Shown here piece after piece: positions 45,651 through 57,961 of a DNA stretch of 64,000 bases (positions are counted from its first letter, which is position 1; every line of letters begins with the position of its first letter). Origin of the DNA: Rosa chinensis. Taxonomy: Eukaryota > Streptophyta > Magnoliopsida > Rosales > Rosaceae. Under the pieces are notes generated by a model. The model did not search any database, was not told the origin of the DNA, and saw only the letters and a list, made by a program, of their open reading frames with translations. The stretch spans positions 2,340,001 to 2,404,000 of the forward strand of contig NC_037094.1 in the NCBI RefSeq assembly GCF_002994745.2, read 5' to 3'. Made by a program: the position numbers and the translations under genes.

Positions 45651-46631
45651 TAGACTAGCCTTGTGGATCACAATCTCGTTTTTCTCATTACGCTTCCTTA
45701 CACATACCCATTTAAATTCTACGGGTTTAACATGGGGAGGTGTGGGAACAACAAGTCCAAACACTTTTCTCTTTGTCAAGGAATCTAATTCGACCTGGAT
45801 TTCTTATTTCCCTTTTTAGCCAGTCGTCTCTTCATTGATATTGATCAACAAAGCAAGGTTCAATTTCATTGCTTGTTATAGTTTCGGTGGCCACCGCAAA
45901 TACAAACACATCATTGATGATGATCTCATTCCAATTCCAAATCTCACTAAATTTACCGAGATTTCTCTATTCTTGGGAGTGGTTTCAAATGTTGGAGCAT
46001 CCCCCAACATAGTCTCTTCTAGGACATACCCATAATCCGGATTTATCTAGTGAGATGAATCTGTTTGAGATTGCGATGTCAAGAGGATTCGTTTGTGCCA
46101 AGTTTACCCTCTTCTAGGGATAAGAATCCTTCGAACCTAATGGTCTACCTCACTTCAGGGCAGGGACATATGACTGGTTAGCTGCCATGGTCTTACCTCA
46201 TCTATCTGGGACGACACATCCTACAGGGACATCTATCCTTGCAGGCACATTTGCAGCATGTATATATAATCTCGTCACTTTAGCTAGATCAGAGAAAGCG
46301 TCAGGCATATTTTGGGCTACACTCTATAGATCTAGAATTCTCCACACTTCATTATCACATTATGCGGTTCGGGGATCAAGATGAGACATAGTGGGGACAT
46401 TCCACATCAATTCACGTCGTTCATCAGGAACGGTAACGTTCTTATCTCCCCCTAACGGTAAAGAGAACGCTTGTCAAGGGCTCGAAAGAGCACATAATGG
46501 ATGGGATTCATAATCGACATGTATGCCCATCCTTTGTTGAGGACCCAATTTTGTACGTTATGACGACACAATTGGCACGATGACTGCATACCCAAATGCA
46601 CGTAAGTGATAAACATCAGGTTTGTACCCAA

Positions 46632-46997
46632 TCACCAGCTATAACGTGGAGTAAGGTTGGTAGCAGTGGGTCTCAACGGGACCAACATAGCTGCATGCAA
46701 GATTGCATAGCTCCATGCAGAAATTAGAAGCTTGGTGCGCATTACCAAGATTCTATCTGCGAGACCATCTTGGGTGTGAACATAGGGAACTAAATGTTCA
46801 GCATCAATCCCAGAGGATATGCAATAATCATCGAAAGACTTCGATGTAAACTCTCCGGTATTATCAAGTCTTATGGACTTTATGGGATAATCCAAGTGGT
46901 GAGCCCTCAATTTCATGATATGGGCGAGAGTTTAGCAAAAGCAGTATTTTCTTATGGACAGTAGTGTAACATGTGATCTCTTTGTCGATACATCAAC
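46632..46997 (-). pseudogene. Copia integrase remnant, split by the Gypsy insertion
   Basis: Contains IKSIRLDNTGEFTSKSFDDY and VPYVHTQDGLADRI; the last motif normally carries the catalytic Glu, here Asp (LAD). The frame also has stops near 46930. The upstream half, including the MVLV segment, is found beyond the Gypsy copy at about 58484-58600. The Gypsy element inserted in the codon of the Asp that follows VLV, i.e. the expected second catalytic Asp region of the core domain. Confidence 0.78.
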
Positions 46998-47513
46998 TGT
47001 TAATGTCTAAAAGTCTAGCGGTAGCCGGACCTTAGTTAACGCTAATCCGGTGGGCGGATCGATACTTGTGTTGGTATTGTAGTTCCCGTTACCTGTCAAG
47101 TAAAATACAATGGGCGTCAGAGGGAGACCGCGCTGGGCGGTCTTCAACTCTCTGATGCCTAAGTTAGTCAATGTATTTATGTTGACAAAGTAGCAGTAGG
47201 TAAGTATTGAATGCGTAATTAATGAGGAGAGAGGAGAGAACCTTTTATAGGTGAGGAAGAGACTGATCTTGTCTTTGTTTTCGATGTGGGACTGATATGC
47301 TTCAGTTCTCAGTTTCAGAAGCTTCTGATGCCATCTTGGCGCGGCGCGTGGCAGCGCGTCGGTGGCGATCTGGAGGTGGTCCGATGCTGAGGTTGTAGCC
47401 CGTCTGGCGGTGTGTCTGCATGTCATTCCTTTGGTTGGAATTAGTACCTTTAGCGGTACAATGAGCATGGCCCATTATAGCTAATTATGCTTGCAAATGT
47501 ACATGTATGTACA
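46998..47513 (-). repeat. Gypsy 3' LTR
   Basis: 516 bp, next to a purine tract on the minus strand (ACTGGGGACTTGGGGGACTT, 47514-47533) that serves as polypurine tract. Confidence 0.93.
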
Positions 47514-48069
47514 AGTCCCCCAAGTCCCCAGTCAAGGAGGGCAATCTTGGTTGGGGAGTTGTTCGGCGGTTTGAAGCCTTTTCCTCTGCTAGACTTGCAA
47601 GAGCATAATTAGCGTCAGTGCATTGTCAACCGTTGGTTTTACTGAGCAAACGCTTTGTACCCTTTCGGGTGGGCCCCTGCTGGGCCCCCCAGGGAGTCCC
47701 CCACTCCCCGGCGAAGATAGACCTCCGAATGGTCAGTAAATTGTTTGATGAGGGGGAGCTGCACGGAGCAGAGGGTGTTGGGTAGCGAGCCCAATGTTTA
47801 GCACCCAAATGACGGGGGTCAACGTGCCTGATCAGGGCCGTCGTAGACTGTTTGACTAGTCCTCGTGTCCCGTAGGGACGGTCTGACGGTAACGCCGCGT
47901 AGCGGTCGTTGTCAGTGAGGCGTAGCCTCGGGATTTTCCGTTTGGCGGACATCCCCCCGCTGGATGCAGTAGGAAGCAACGTCCGATAGACGTGCCTGGC
48001 GGTATTTTGCAAGATGAAAATGGGGTTCCGCCAGCGGAGTGTAGCGAAAGACACCCCGCTTGCAGGATA

Positions 48070-48290
48070 GCAAGGGAGAAGTCCCGCTGGCAGGGCTTTG
48101 CTCAGCGGAGACTTCGTCTCTTGGAAAATGACAAGGGAGAAGTTCCGCTGGCGGGGTTTCGCTCAGCGGAGACTTCGTCGCTTGAGAAAATGACAAGGGA
48201 GAAGTTCCGCTGGCGGGGTTTCGCTCAGCGGAGACCTCGTCGCTTGAGAATATGACAAGGGAGAAGTTCCGCTGGCGGTACTTACGAAGT
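48070..48290 (+). repeat. Tandem repeat, 62-bp unit, about 3.6 copies
   Basis: Units start ACAAGGGAGAAGTTCCGCTG at 48131, 48193 and 48255, with a more diverged one at 48070. They contain TCGCTCAGCGGAGAC. Such arrays are common in the 3' untranslated part of Tat-type elements. The array lies 220 bp before the putative promoter of the antisense gene. Confidence 0.88.
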
Positions 48291-48514
48291 TGTCCCTACG
48301 GTGGTTAACACGTGTCGAATCTATAGCGGGTTAGCGTGCGTAGGCTTGTCTCCTAAGCCTGTCCGTCTTCTGGCCTTTAATGACAGTAACTGTAGGTTTC
48401 GTAACCGAGGTAACGCCTCGAGTACTCCGGAGAGTAAGTGGAGACTGATGACACGTGTACGGCTGGTACGTGATGCCGTTATGGAGCGGACGGCTTAGGA
48501 TGCGTTGATGCCGA

Positions 48515-48523
48515 CATAAAAAG
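48515..48523 (+). promoter_or_regulatory. Putative TATA element of the antisense gene
   Basis: CATAAAAAG followed by a G run lies about 200 bp before a candidate leader splice donor (GAG|GTTGGT at 48714) and 490 bp before the ATG. The position suits a plus-strand promoter inside the Gypsy 3' region. This is inference only. Confidence 0.35.
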
Positions 48524-49008
48524 GGGGGGGGGAACCTTAGGAGATTTGACAGTTTGTGAAAATTTGAAAACCTAGTTATCGTCTGCGAGCCCTGTTTTTC
48601 CGAGACCGGAGAAAGAGTTTACCGAAGTTTTGGGTATACGATTCCCGGAGAGAGTACGATAATAGCCTCCCAGGATTGCCGTTCGCCACCGTGCCGAAGA
48701 CTTTACCACTGAGGTTGGTACCTGGATTTCCCTTCTCTGCCCTTTTGCTTCTGCTAATTTCTGGGTTTTGTTGTGTTTGTTTTTCTGGGTGTGTTCTGAG
48801 GTGTGAAACAGGGTTTTTGTGGGGGGTTGAATTATGGTTGGCCAATGCGTTTAGTGGTTAAGGATTTGGATAGCCGAGTCTGGGTTGAGTGCGTTTGTTT
48901 GTACTTTGGAGTTTTCTGGGTTTTGTTCTTGATGCCTTTGACTATATCTGATGTGAGAATAGGCTAGATCTGTGTTTGTGCTAACTGATGTGGGTTTTAG
49001 GGTTTGGG

Positions 49009-51682
49009 ATGGCTAACGTCATAGAGATTTCGAGTAGTGAGGATTCCGGGTCTGACGTGTCGTTCAGCGCGGCGGATAGGATTTTTATTGATTCGTTGCG
49101 TCCTTCTGCCCATGCAGAAACCTCACTGCCAGAACCGCTAGAAGTTGAGCCGCTACAGACCATCCTCTGGGAAGTAACTATGGCTCGTGGTTCGCGTCCA
49201 GAGAGCTCTAGGGCGGGTGAGGCCGCTGCTGCCAAGGTTAGGCGCGACGAGCGCTTGGCAAGCAATAGTGCTGCTAGCGGCTCCGCTGGGGAAGAGGAAG
49301 TAGCGGGGCAGAATGCTGAGTCGGCGTGGTTTCTCTCAGACGGCACCGCCGTCGACGAGGCAGGTGGGCGGATGACCGCCGCTGCCGTCAACCGATTGAA
49401 ACAGACGTTCCGACTGCCGGGGTCGGTGAAGCTGCGCCCGCCGACGACGGATGAGAAGGCCTCGATTCTCCCAGCAGGATTTGCTGCCGTTCACGAGGCG
49501 ATATTCCGTCAAGGACTGACGTTCCCGCTGGTGCCCAACCTCCAGATCCTGGTGTGCGAATTTGGCCTTGCGTTTGGTCAGATTTGCCCCAATATGTGGC
49601 GGTTGATGCTGGCCATGAACTCCCTTTGGCGGTCATCCGGGTGCGAGGGGCCTACAGTGGCGGAAGTGCTTCACTTCTACGAGTTAGTATATGTGAAGCG
49701 CCGAGGCTGCAAAGGGCAAGTGAACTTGAGTCGCCGGCAGGGAGCGCCCAAGCTGATCGAGAATCTGAGGGACTCCATGTCCTATTGGCGGGGGACCTTC
49801 TGCGTCGCTACAGACGGTTGGGAGTACCACGCCAGGTCGAATGAAGAAGGGCCGTCATTTAGGATTAAGTCTGAGTTCCAACCTATTCGAGGTTGGTGTC
49901 CGGTGTCCGCTGAAAATGTTTGGCGTGCTTACGTGCTTGAACTTGTATTCTTACTAACGACGTGTTTTTTTTTTTTTTTGTGCAGCGGGACTTCGGTATA
50001 CGCTGACGCGCGAAGATGAGTGCCATGTGGCGAGGATCAGAGGTTGCTGGCGGAACCGAAACTTGCTTGATTTCCGCCTGCTGACTGGTTGGGAGTTGCT
50101 GGTCGACCTGCGATTAACACGCTCTATCGGTGAGGATCCTCCACCACATCGTTTCTTAATATTATTTGAATTGCGACTGACTGGTGGCCGTTGTTTTTTT
50201 TTTTTTTTAGAAACCCCGCCGGGCAACAAATCGAGTCGCGACGCGTTTGAAAAGGCCATGGACCGGGCGGAGATAGACAATTTTTTGGAGGCCATGTATG
50301 CCGAGGGGCTGGCGGCCCAGCAGACGGTGGTGAACCCCGAGACGTTGGCGCTTAGCCAGTCTGAGGTTCCGGTGGAGATGCCGATGCCGCACCAGTCTCA
50401 TCTTGGTGAGGATGGTCTGCCAACAGTGCAGGCGGGGACCCAGACGGCCGGCGGGGATCAGAGGGGAAGCGCCGCGGCCGGGCCACAGAAGGAGCGGATG
50501 CCTGCCCACAGGCGTGGTCCCCAGAAGGTGGTTCAACCGGCGGAAGATGTCATTGTGACAAGGGAGGAACCGCCAGTGAGGGTGACGAGGACCGCCGCTG
50601 GGAACCAGAGGGCGCTGGAGAGAAAGCGCCGGACGGCTGAGTCTCCTGACGCGGAAGAGGGAGATGAGGTGGAGGTGGTCGGGGCCCGCCGTCAGAAGAA
50701 GGCCCGTCAGGCTGCTTCGAAGACTGCGGCGGTGGAGGGAGAGGGAGATGCGCCCGCCGTCAATGAGCTAGACTCGTTCGCCGAGTATGCACCGTTTATG
50801 ACAGAAGGGGAGCGGGAGTTCCTCTTCCATCTATGCGAGCGGCTGGGGTTCGGCGGTCTGGCGGGTATATCGCGCCCTACGGCAATTGACCAATCGCCCT
50901 TCAGCTTGGCGTTTGGTCAAATATCGGCGGGATTGCATGATATGTTCGTGGCGGCGTCGAAGCAGCCCCGGATTGAGGGGGAGCTGAGGGAAGAAATCGG
51001 AGGTCTCCAGGGGGAGTTGGCGGAGGCAAAGGAGAGACTGGCGGAGGTCGAGCGGGGGCTGGCCAAGGCGGAATGTGACTATGCAGACGTCTGCGGCAAG
51101 CTCAATGTGGCCATCAGGCGTGACTTGGAGCGGAATGAACACGTCTCCAAGTTGGAGCAGGAGATCGCTCTGCTGCAGGAGCGGATAGCCGCTAAGGATA
51201 AAAAACTCATTATAGTGCAGCGGGAGTCCGCCGACAGGATGGCCGAAATGAAGCGGCTGGGGGGTGAGGTTACCCGCCTGAGAGCTGAAGGGAGTACCGC
51301 CGCGGCCGCCGCTGTTGAAGCGTTCAAGCAGTCGGCAGAGCTTAAGAACGCACTGACCGAGGCGGCGAAGGCTGGCGCCCGGGCCAATATAGATATGTTG
51401 AAGCGGAAGGGCGCCATTGACTTTGTCAAAGCCTCACAGCCTGACGCACCGCCGGCTGCTGAAAGTGTCCCGCCGGAGACAGAAGTCGTGCCTGCGCAGG
51501 CTGCTGAAAGTGTCCCGCCGGAGACAGAAGTCGTGCCTGCGCCGGCTGCAGGTACTCACTCGGGCAGCGGGGAAAGTGGCCCACATCCGACGGAAGGGTC
51601 CCAGCAGACTCCCCAGCAGCCCCGTCGGAGGTGTCACGTGCCGGATTTCTGGAGGCACACACCCGGGCGGATGGTACCATAG
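49009..51682 (+). CDS. Antisense gene of the Gypsy element, spliced (putative gypsy-type transposon domain, PF04195-like)
   Basis: Predicted exons are 49009-49891, 49986-50129 and 50211-51682, with GT-AG borders and poly-T tracts before both acceptors. The phases join exactly to 833 codons including the stop. A 5' leader intron (48714-49000) is also likely; its donor GAG|GTTGGT is the same as that of the first coding intron. Start chosen: ATG 49009, because the earlier in-frame ATG (48988) lies before the leader acceptor. The N-terminal part, with PLVPNLQILVCEFGLAFGQI and MWRLMLAMNSLW, resembles the plant 'putative gypsy type transposon' domain. The C-terminal half is a long coiled coil (LQGELAEAKERLAEVERG...) ending in two copies of AAESVPPETEVVPA. 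Function unknown; it runs opposite to and converges on pol. No stop or frameshift is present. Confidence 0.75.
51454..51547 (+). repeat. 51-bp in-frame tandem repeat in the antisense gene
   Basis: GCTGCTGAAAGTGTCCCGCC occurs at 51456 and again at 51507, encoding two copies of AAESVPPETEVVPA. The perfect copies suggest a recent expansion. Confidence 0.88.
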
Positions 51683-52189
51683 AGACCCCCAGTCCGACAG
51701 CTCGAGGGTCCGATCAAGCGAGCCGATCGGTCGCGCCGCCGCTTGTTGAAGCAGCGGAAGTCGAAGCCAACCGTTGAAGCTAGCTGAGACCTCCATAGTT
51801 TTTTCTGCTTTTCCCTCTTTTTTTGTAGCCGCTGAGGCATATCAGTTTGTAAAGAATTTTGGGGAGTAAAATAAATTTCTGACTTGGTTTGCCATGATGT
51901 GTGTGTAGTGTTTGAGTTATATTTTTCTTTTGTCGATCAATGAAACATTAAAGGAATTAAGATTGGTCCAAGTGCACCTCGTAGCGGACGAGGTCCGCCG
52001 ACGATTGCTGGCGTTGCCAGTTGCCCTCAGTGCTAGACTTGGTAACAATGGTTTGAATAATTCCTCGTTTCATTGATAGCTGACTAATCAGTGTACAAAA
52101 GTGGGGTAGTACCCGTTGGGTAGCTTCCCTTAGCTAAATATTTGAACAAAAATTTAGCTAAGTCAAGATGCTCCTGGGTAGCGGTCTGA

Positions 52190-55100
52190 CTATTTGTAGT
52201 AATACCGAAGGTGTTCAGTATTCCAAGGGCGGGCCGATGTGACGCCGTCCTTGTCCATTAAGTAGAAGGTGCCTGGGCTAACGACTTCCACAATTTTGTA
52301 CGGGCCCTCCCAAGTTGGGCGGAGTTTTGTCGGTGGCGGAATGACTTCCTTCATGACCGAGTCCCCCAGTTGGAGGTTCCAGGCCCTGACTCTGGCGTTG
52401 TAAAAACGTGATACCCGTTGCTTGTTTTGTAGATTGTGTAAATGGGCCTTGAGTCTCTTCTCTTATAGGAGGTCCCTGTCCAAGTTGACGCCGGCGCTGT
52501 TGGTCTCTGGGCAGTAGCCTTCGACTCTAGCGGTAGGTTGAGTAACTTCAATGGGTAAGACAGCCTCTGTGCCGAACATCATACAAAAAGGAGTTTCTCC
52601 GGTGGCGGTGGTTGGAGTTGTTCGGATGGCCCACAGGACTTCTGGGAGCCTTTCCACCCATAAACCCTTGGCGTCGTCGAGCTTCTTTTTTAACAACTTT
52701 TTGATTATCTTGTTTGCCTCTTCGACCTGGCCGTTGGTCTGGGGGTGGGCGACAGATGCAAACCTCAACTTGGTGCCTAAGTTGGTGGTGAAGGAGATGA
52801 GCTCGTCATTGTTGAACTGTGTGCCGTTGTCTGTGATGATTGTGTGTGGGACACCGTAGCGGCAATAGATATTCTTCCAAAGGAAGCGAATTACCTTGGC
52901 GGTAGTTATTGCCGTCAGTGGCTCCGCCTCTATCCACTTGCTGTTATAATCAATGGCAACAATGATGTATTTGAACTGACCCTTGGCAGTTTGGAACTTT
53001 CCCATCAGGTCAAGGCCCCACGTGGAATGAATCCATGGGCCCACGATGATTGATAATGGTTCCGCTGGTGCGTGTGGGAGATCTGCAAACTGTTGGCATT
53101 TGTGGCAAGACCTCGAAATCCGCCGGGCGTCATCGCCAAGTGTGGGCCAGAAGTAGCCTTGTCGCATTGTGCGGTTGGTCAGGGATCTGGCGCCCGAGTG
53201 GTTTCTGCATTCCCCGCCATGGATTTCTGTTAGGACAACCCTTCCTTCCTCTGGGGTTAGACAGCGGAGGTTAGGATGGGTGAATCCCTGGCGGTAGAGC
53301 TTGCCGTGCTGGATGTTGTAGCGGGTTGCTCTTCGCTGGAGCTGTCTTGCCTGGACCTTATCTTCTGGCAACGTTCCGTTGCGCTTATATGTAATGATCT
53401 TGTCCATCCAGCTGGGGTTGACTTGAACGTTGAAGATTTCCGCCAGGGTCTTTGTGATACTTGGCTTGTCCAGGCACTCCACCCTTGTGTCCGCTGGACT
53501 CTGATGTGGTTGGGCGGTTGCCAGTCTCGCCAGTGAATCAGCCTTAGCGTTCTTTTCCCTGGGGATCTGTGTGATTGTATGGAATTTGAACTTTTTAGCA
53601 ACGTTTTGACGTACCCCAAATATGCTGCTAACTGCTGGTCCTTGGCTTGGAAGCTGTCGTTGACCTGGTTGACGACTAGTTGGGAGTCGCTGAATATGTT
53701 GACGCTGTCAGCTCCTGAGTCAATGGCGAGGAGTAGGCCGGCGATGAGCGCCTCGTACTCCGCCATATTGTTTGAAGCTTTGAAGTTGAATTTCAATGCG
53801 TACTCTGCGTTCGGTCCCCCGGGTCCGGTTAAGATGACTCCGGCGCCGCTGGCCTTGGCACAGGCGGAGCCGTCCACATGTAGGTCCCAATCTGACTGTG
53901 GGGGAGTTGCCTCTGTACTGGTTACTATTTCTGTTCCGGGCTTTGTTTGAGTATAGGGTTCCGGCTGACGCTCAGTAAGTTCAGCGATGAAGTCCGCTAC
54001 TGCCTGGCCCTTCATGGCGGTTCTTGGCTTGTACTCTATGTCAAATTCGCTGAGTTCAATCGCCCACTTACTGAGGCGCCCCGAGTGTTCAGGGTTCTGC
54101 ATCACCTGCCTCAGCGGTTGATTGGTTAACACATGGATCGTGTGAGCCTAGAAATATTGCCTGAGGCGTCTGGCGGCAACGATAAGTGCAAGGGCCAGCT
54201 GTTCCAACGGTGAATATCTTGTTTTTGCTCCGTTCATGCCTCTGCCGGCGTAGAATACTGGGAGTTCATCCTGGCCTTCCCGCCGAACAATGGCTCAACT
54301 TATTGCCGTTGCCGAGACCGCCAGGTATATGAATAGTGTCTCTCCTTGCACAGGGACAGAAAGGAGAGGGACCGCCGCTAGATACTCTTTTAGGCTCTGG
54401 AACGCCGCCTGACACTCTGGGTTCCAGTCGATGACCTTCTTGTGAGTTGTTTTGAGGAGTTTGAAGAATGGGGCGCACTTGTCAGTAAGTCGAGAGATGA
54501 ATCGAGAAAGGGCGGTTAACTTGCCTTGGAGACACTGGACGTCTACCTTATACTTGGGGTCCGACAGGTTAAGGATGGCCTGTACCTTGTCTGGGTTAGC
54601 CTCGATACCTCGCTCGCTGACGATGTAACCCAGAAATTTGCTAGCGGTGACTGCAAAGAAACATTTTTCTGGGTTGAGGCGCATACCATAGGCCAGGAGG
54701 ATGGTTACTATGATCCTGAGGTTTGCCACATGTCCACTGGCCTTTATGCTCTTAACTAGCATGTCATCCACATAGACCTCGATAATTTTTCCCAGATGCT
54801 CAGCGAACATGGCGTTCATCAACCGCTGATAAGTTGCACCGGCGTTCTTCAGACCAAAAGGCATGACATTGTAGCAGTAGAGGCCTTTGTCGGTGGTGAA
54901 GGTGGTGCATTCTTGGTCGCTGGGATGCATTTTGATCTGATTGTATCCGGAGAAGGCATCCATCATGCTGAGGAGTTCGTGTCCGGCGGTTGCATCGACC
55001 AGCTGATCGATACGAGGTAGCGGGAAACTATCCTTTGGGCATGCCTTGTTGAGATTTTTGAAGTCGACGCACATCCGCCACTTGCCGCTGGGCTTTTTTA

Positions 55101-56559
55101 CCATTACCAGATTTGAGATCCACTGAGGGTAGATGACCTGGCGGATGAATCCAATGTCCCTTAGTTTGGCGACCTCCTGTCCGATTGCCCGGTATTTTTC
55201 CTCATCAAAAGCCCTCCGCTTCTGCTTGATGGGATAGAAGGAAGGTTTGATGGTCAGCTTATGGGTGATTATTTCAGTGGAGATGCCAGGCATGTCCGCA
55301 TAGGACCATGCAAAGACGGTGGCGTTGTCACGTAGGAACTGAGTGAGTTCTGCCTCCACTTCTGGGTCTAGTTGGGCGCCTATGCGGACTGTCCTCTCAG
55401 GATGCTCGTCTGAGATGCAGACGACCTTCAGCGACGTGTCCGGATTGACCGGCTCCTTCATTACATATTTCTTCTCCTCATCTCTAGGATCCTCAAAGAT
55501 ATTCGGTGGTGGTGGGTCATTACCCACTGTCAGGATTTCATGGCGGCGCGTTGACCGCGCTACAGTTGTTGAATAGCATTCTCGTGCCAGCTGTTGGCTT
55601 CCCCTCACACAGCCTGTGCCGTTGGGCGTGGGGAACTTCATGAGAAGCATGTATCCGGCAATGATGCACTTGAGCTTATTAAGCGCTGGTCGACCGATGA
55701 TGGCGTTGTACGAACTGAAACAGTCGACAATGATGAACTCCGTGTGCACCTCCGCCATACAGGGACTAGTGCCAATAACTAGTCGCATGTAATCCGACCC
55801 TAGTGGTTGTGTGATGTCACCGGAGAAGCTGAGCAGTGGCTCGTGATCCTGGAGTAGTTTCCTGTTCCGCTTGAGATGGTCGTAGCAACCGCTGAAGATG
55901 ACGTTGACAGCGGACCCGCTATCCACCAAGATTCTCCCCACCGAGAATTTGCCAAGAATGGCATCGACCAAGAATGGGTCGTCATGGGGTAAATGTACTC
56001 CGCGCTCCTCCTCCTCTGAAAAGGTAATAGGCTCCCAACCTGATCTCGGTAGTTTGGCGGATCTTTCGTAGCGGATGTTGCAAACTTCCTCCTGGTGGTT
56101 GGCGCGCTCATAGCGCTTTCTTGCCCTGTGAGACATGTTGGTGATTGGAGCACCGCCATCGATGGTGTTGATGCGGCCCAAGGTCTCAACGTTGGCAATC
56201 ACTGGTGGTGGTTGGTGCACCTTGAACTGCTCCAACTTGCCGTCACGGTACAAAGTCTCAATGGCCGTTTTGAGAGCATTGCAGCTGTTTGTATTGTGGC
56301 CGCTGTCCGCGTGGTATTTGCACCACTTGCCAGTGTTCCTGGGTTTGCCTGTTTTTGGGTACTTTGGAGGGGGTGGCGGTGGGATCTGATCCTTCCACTG
56401 ATTATAGATATCTTCATATGAGGCCGTTAGGACCGTGAAAACTGCGTACCGCTGCGAGGACTCCGTCTGCTTGTTGTGGTTATCCTCATGAGCTGGGCGG
56501 TTTCCCTTGTAATAATGCTGCCCCTTTGCCGCTTGGTTTGGTAGTGGCCCTGCTGCCAT
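52190..56559 (-). pseudogene. Gypsy pol with inactivating breaks
   Basis: The protease (RILVDSGSAVNVI), reverse transcriptase (VYVDDMLVKS, intact YVDD), first RNase H, second archaeal-type RNase H (DLHVDGSA, NNMAEYEAL, SDSQLVV) and integrase (HH-CC finger near CHKCQQF, then GLDLMG, TDNGTQF and NGQVEEANK) are all present. Breaks: TGA at 54295-54297 and TAG at 54148-54150 in the first RNase H, a frame change at an A run near 53600 after the second RNase H, and TAA at 52463-52465 late in integrase. The frame closes at 52190. The start at 56559 overlaps the end of gag in another frame. As it stands, only protease and reverse transcriptase can be made whole. Confidence 0.88.
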
Positions 56560-57908
56560 TCCATTTTCTTGTCAGTTGGCGGTGCTGAGGGGGGCTTGTC
56601 AGCGGTTTCCTGGTGACTGGAAGATGGTTGTGCTGACCTTGCTGCCGTTGCTGGCGGTGGGGTCTCTCCATATGTAATGAATTCCGCCTGGGCGTGAATG
56701 ACTGCCTCACTCATGACATGGTCGTACGTTGCATTGGGATGGTTGTAATTGAGGTGATAGAGGAACGGTCCCTTAAGGAGTCCCTTCCTGAAGGCCGCCG
56801 ATGCCATAGTTTTGTCTAGGTCGCGGCACTGAGATGCTGCCGCCCGCCACCTTGTGACTAAGGCCTTCAGTGATTCGTCCTCCCCTTGCTTGACGCCGAA
56901 CAACTGACTTGTGTTGTGATGTCCGGCGGACAATAAGATGAAGCGGGAGAGGAACGCATGCGACAGTGCATGGAATGAGCCGACAGATCCTGGCGGACAT
57001 TCAAAAAACCAGTTCATTGCCTCGCCGTCCAACGTTTCGCTGAACAAATGGCATAAGGTGGCGTCGTCGAATCCCTTGTTGTTGGTGACCTTCTTGAATG
57101 TGTCCATGTGGACAAAGGGATCAGTCATTCCGCCATATTGCGACATCTTTAGGGTTTTTGCATATGTCGGTCTGACAGCCTGCAGGATCGCGGCGGAAAA
57201 GGGGCCGGGTCTGGAAGTGAATAGCGGGTTCCGAGTTGACTCCGGGACGCCCGTCTCCGCCCGGATCAACCTCTGCTCCAGTTGGTGCATCCTTTCCAAT
57301 AACTGGGCGGTTGCATCGCCGGCGGAATCGGCCTGACTGACCTGCCGAGTTGTCTTGCGCCTAGGTATGGGCGGATCACCCTCAGTCCTTGCCCTGGCAT
57401 TCGAGCGGTTGGTGTGCGGAAGTGATTCCGCCACCTGTTCTAACATTAGTTGGGGTATGGGCGGCGGTCCCATTCCCGACAACCCAGGTGGGTTCAGCGG
57501 TACATGCATTTGTACGACCGGCCCTGGCACCATTGTGCCGGTGCTGGGTCGACTATGCCTGGTGCTGCGTGACTACTCGCTCTGTGCCGGGCGGTCGGTG
57601 GCCGCCAAAGTGTTTTTTAGTTCCTCAAAACGTGTCATGAGCGCAGCCATCTGTCTTTGGGCTTCGGCCTTCTCCTTGCGCTCCGCCTCACGTTCTCTGT
57701 TTGCCTTATGAAGATCTGCCAGTGCTATCTCGTACATGGTGACGAGATCTTGGCCTGACGGGCGGCTGCTGCCTGGATTTGCCTCACCGCCGGGGTTGGC
57801 TGGGGTTGTGAATAGTGCGCGGTTAACGCCGATCGCGGGGTCGGAGGGTTGGGGAATGGCGGGGAGCCTTGCCTGCTCTTCAGCGTTTCCCCCACTATCG
57901 TTAGTCAT
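56427..57908 (-). pseudogene. Gypsy gag with one in-frame amber stop
   Basis: The frame runs from ATG 57908 to the stop at 56427, broken once by TAG at 57573-57575 after 111 codons. The rest (368 codons from ATG 57533) holds the capsid part with GGMTDPFVHMDTFKK, NWFFECPPGS and FGVKQGEDESLKAL, typical of the plant retrotransposon gag domain. The N-terminal part is a short coiled coil. The zinc-knuckle-like segment WCKYHADSGHNTNSC lies in the next frame at the start of pol. An internal start at 57533 could still give a capsid protein. Confidence 0.85.
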
Positions 57909-57943
57909 GGTGATTGTAGCGGGATGACCTTTTGTTCAAAGGT

Positions 57944-57961
57944 TCCCACGGACGGCGCCAA
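57944..57961 (-). other. Gypsy primer-binding site
   Basis: Right after the 5' LTR the minus strand reads TGGCGCCGTCCGTGGGAA. It begins with the TGG that pairs with a tRNA CCA end, as needed to start minus-strand synthesis. Gag starts 36 bp later. Confidence 0.75.

Noticed and set aside
50207..51840. Minus-strand open frames of 68-120 codons opposite the antisense gene
   Set aside because: Shadows of the GC-rich, long plus-strand gene; no family motifs.
52551..57927. Many plus-strand open frames of 60-132 codons across gag-pol
   Set aside because: They overlap recognisable Gypsy protease, RT, RNase H, integrase and gag on the minus strand and show no domain themselves.
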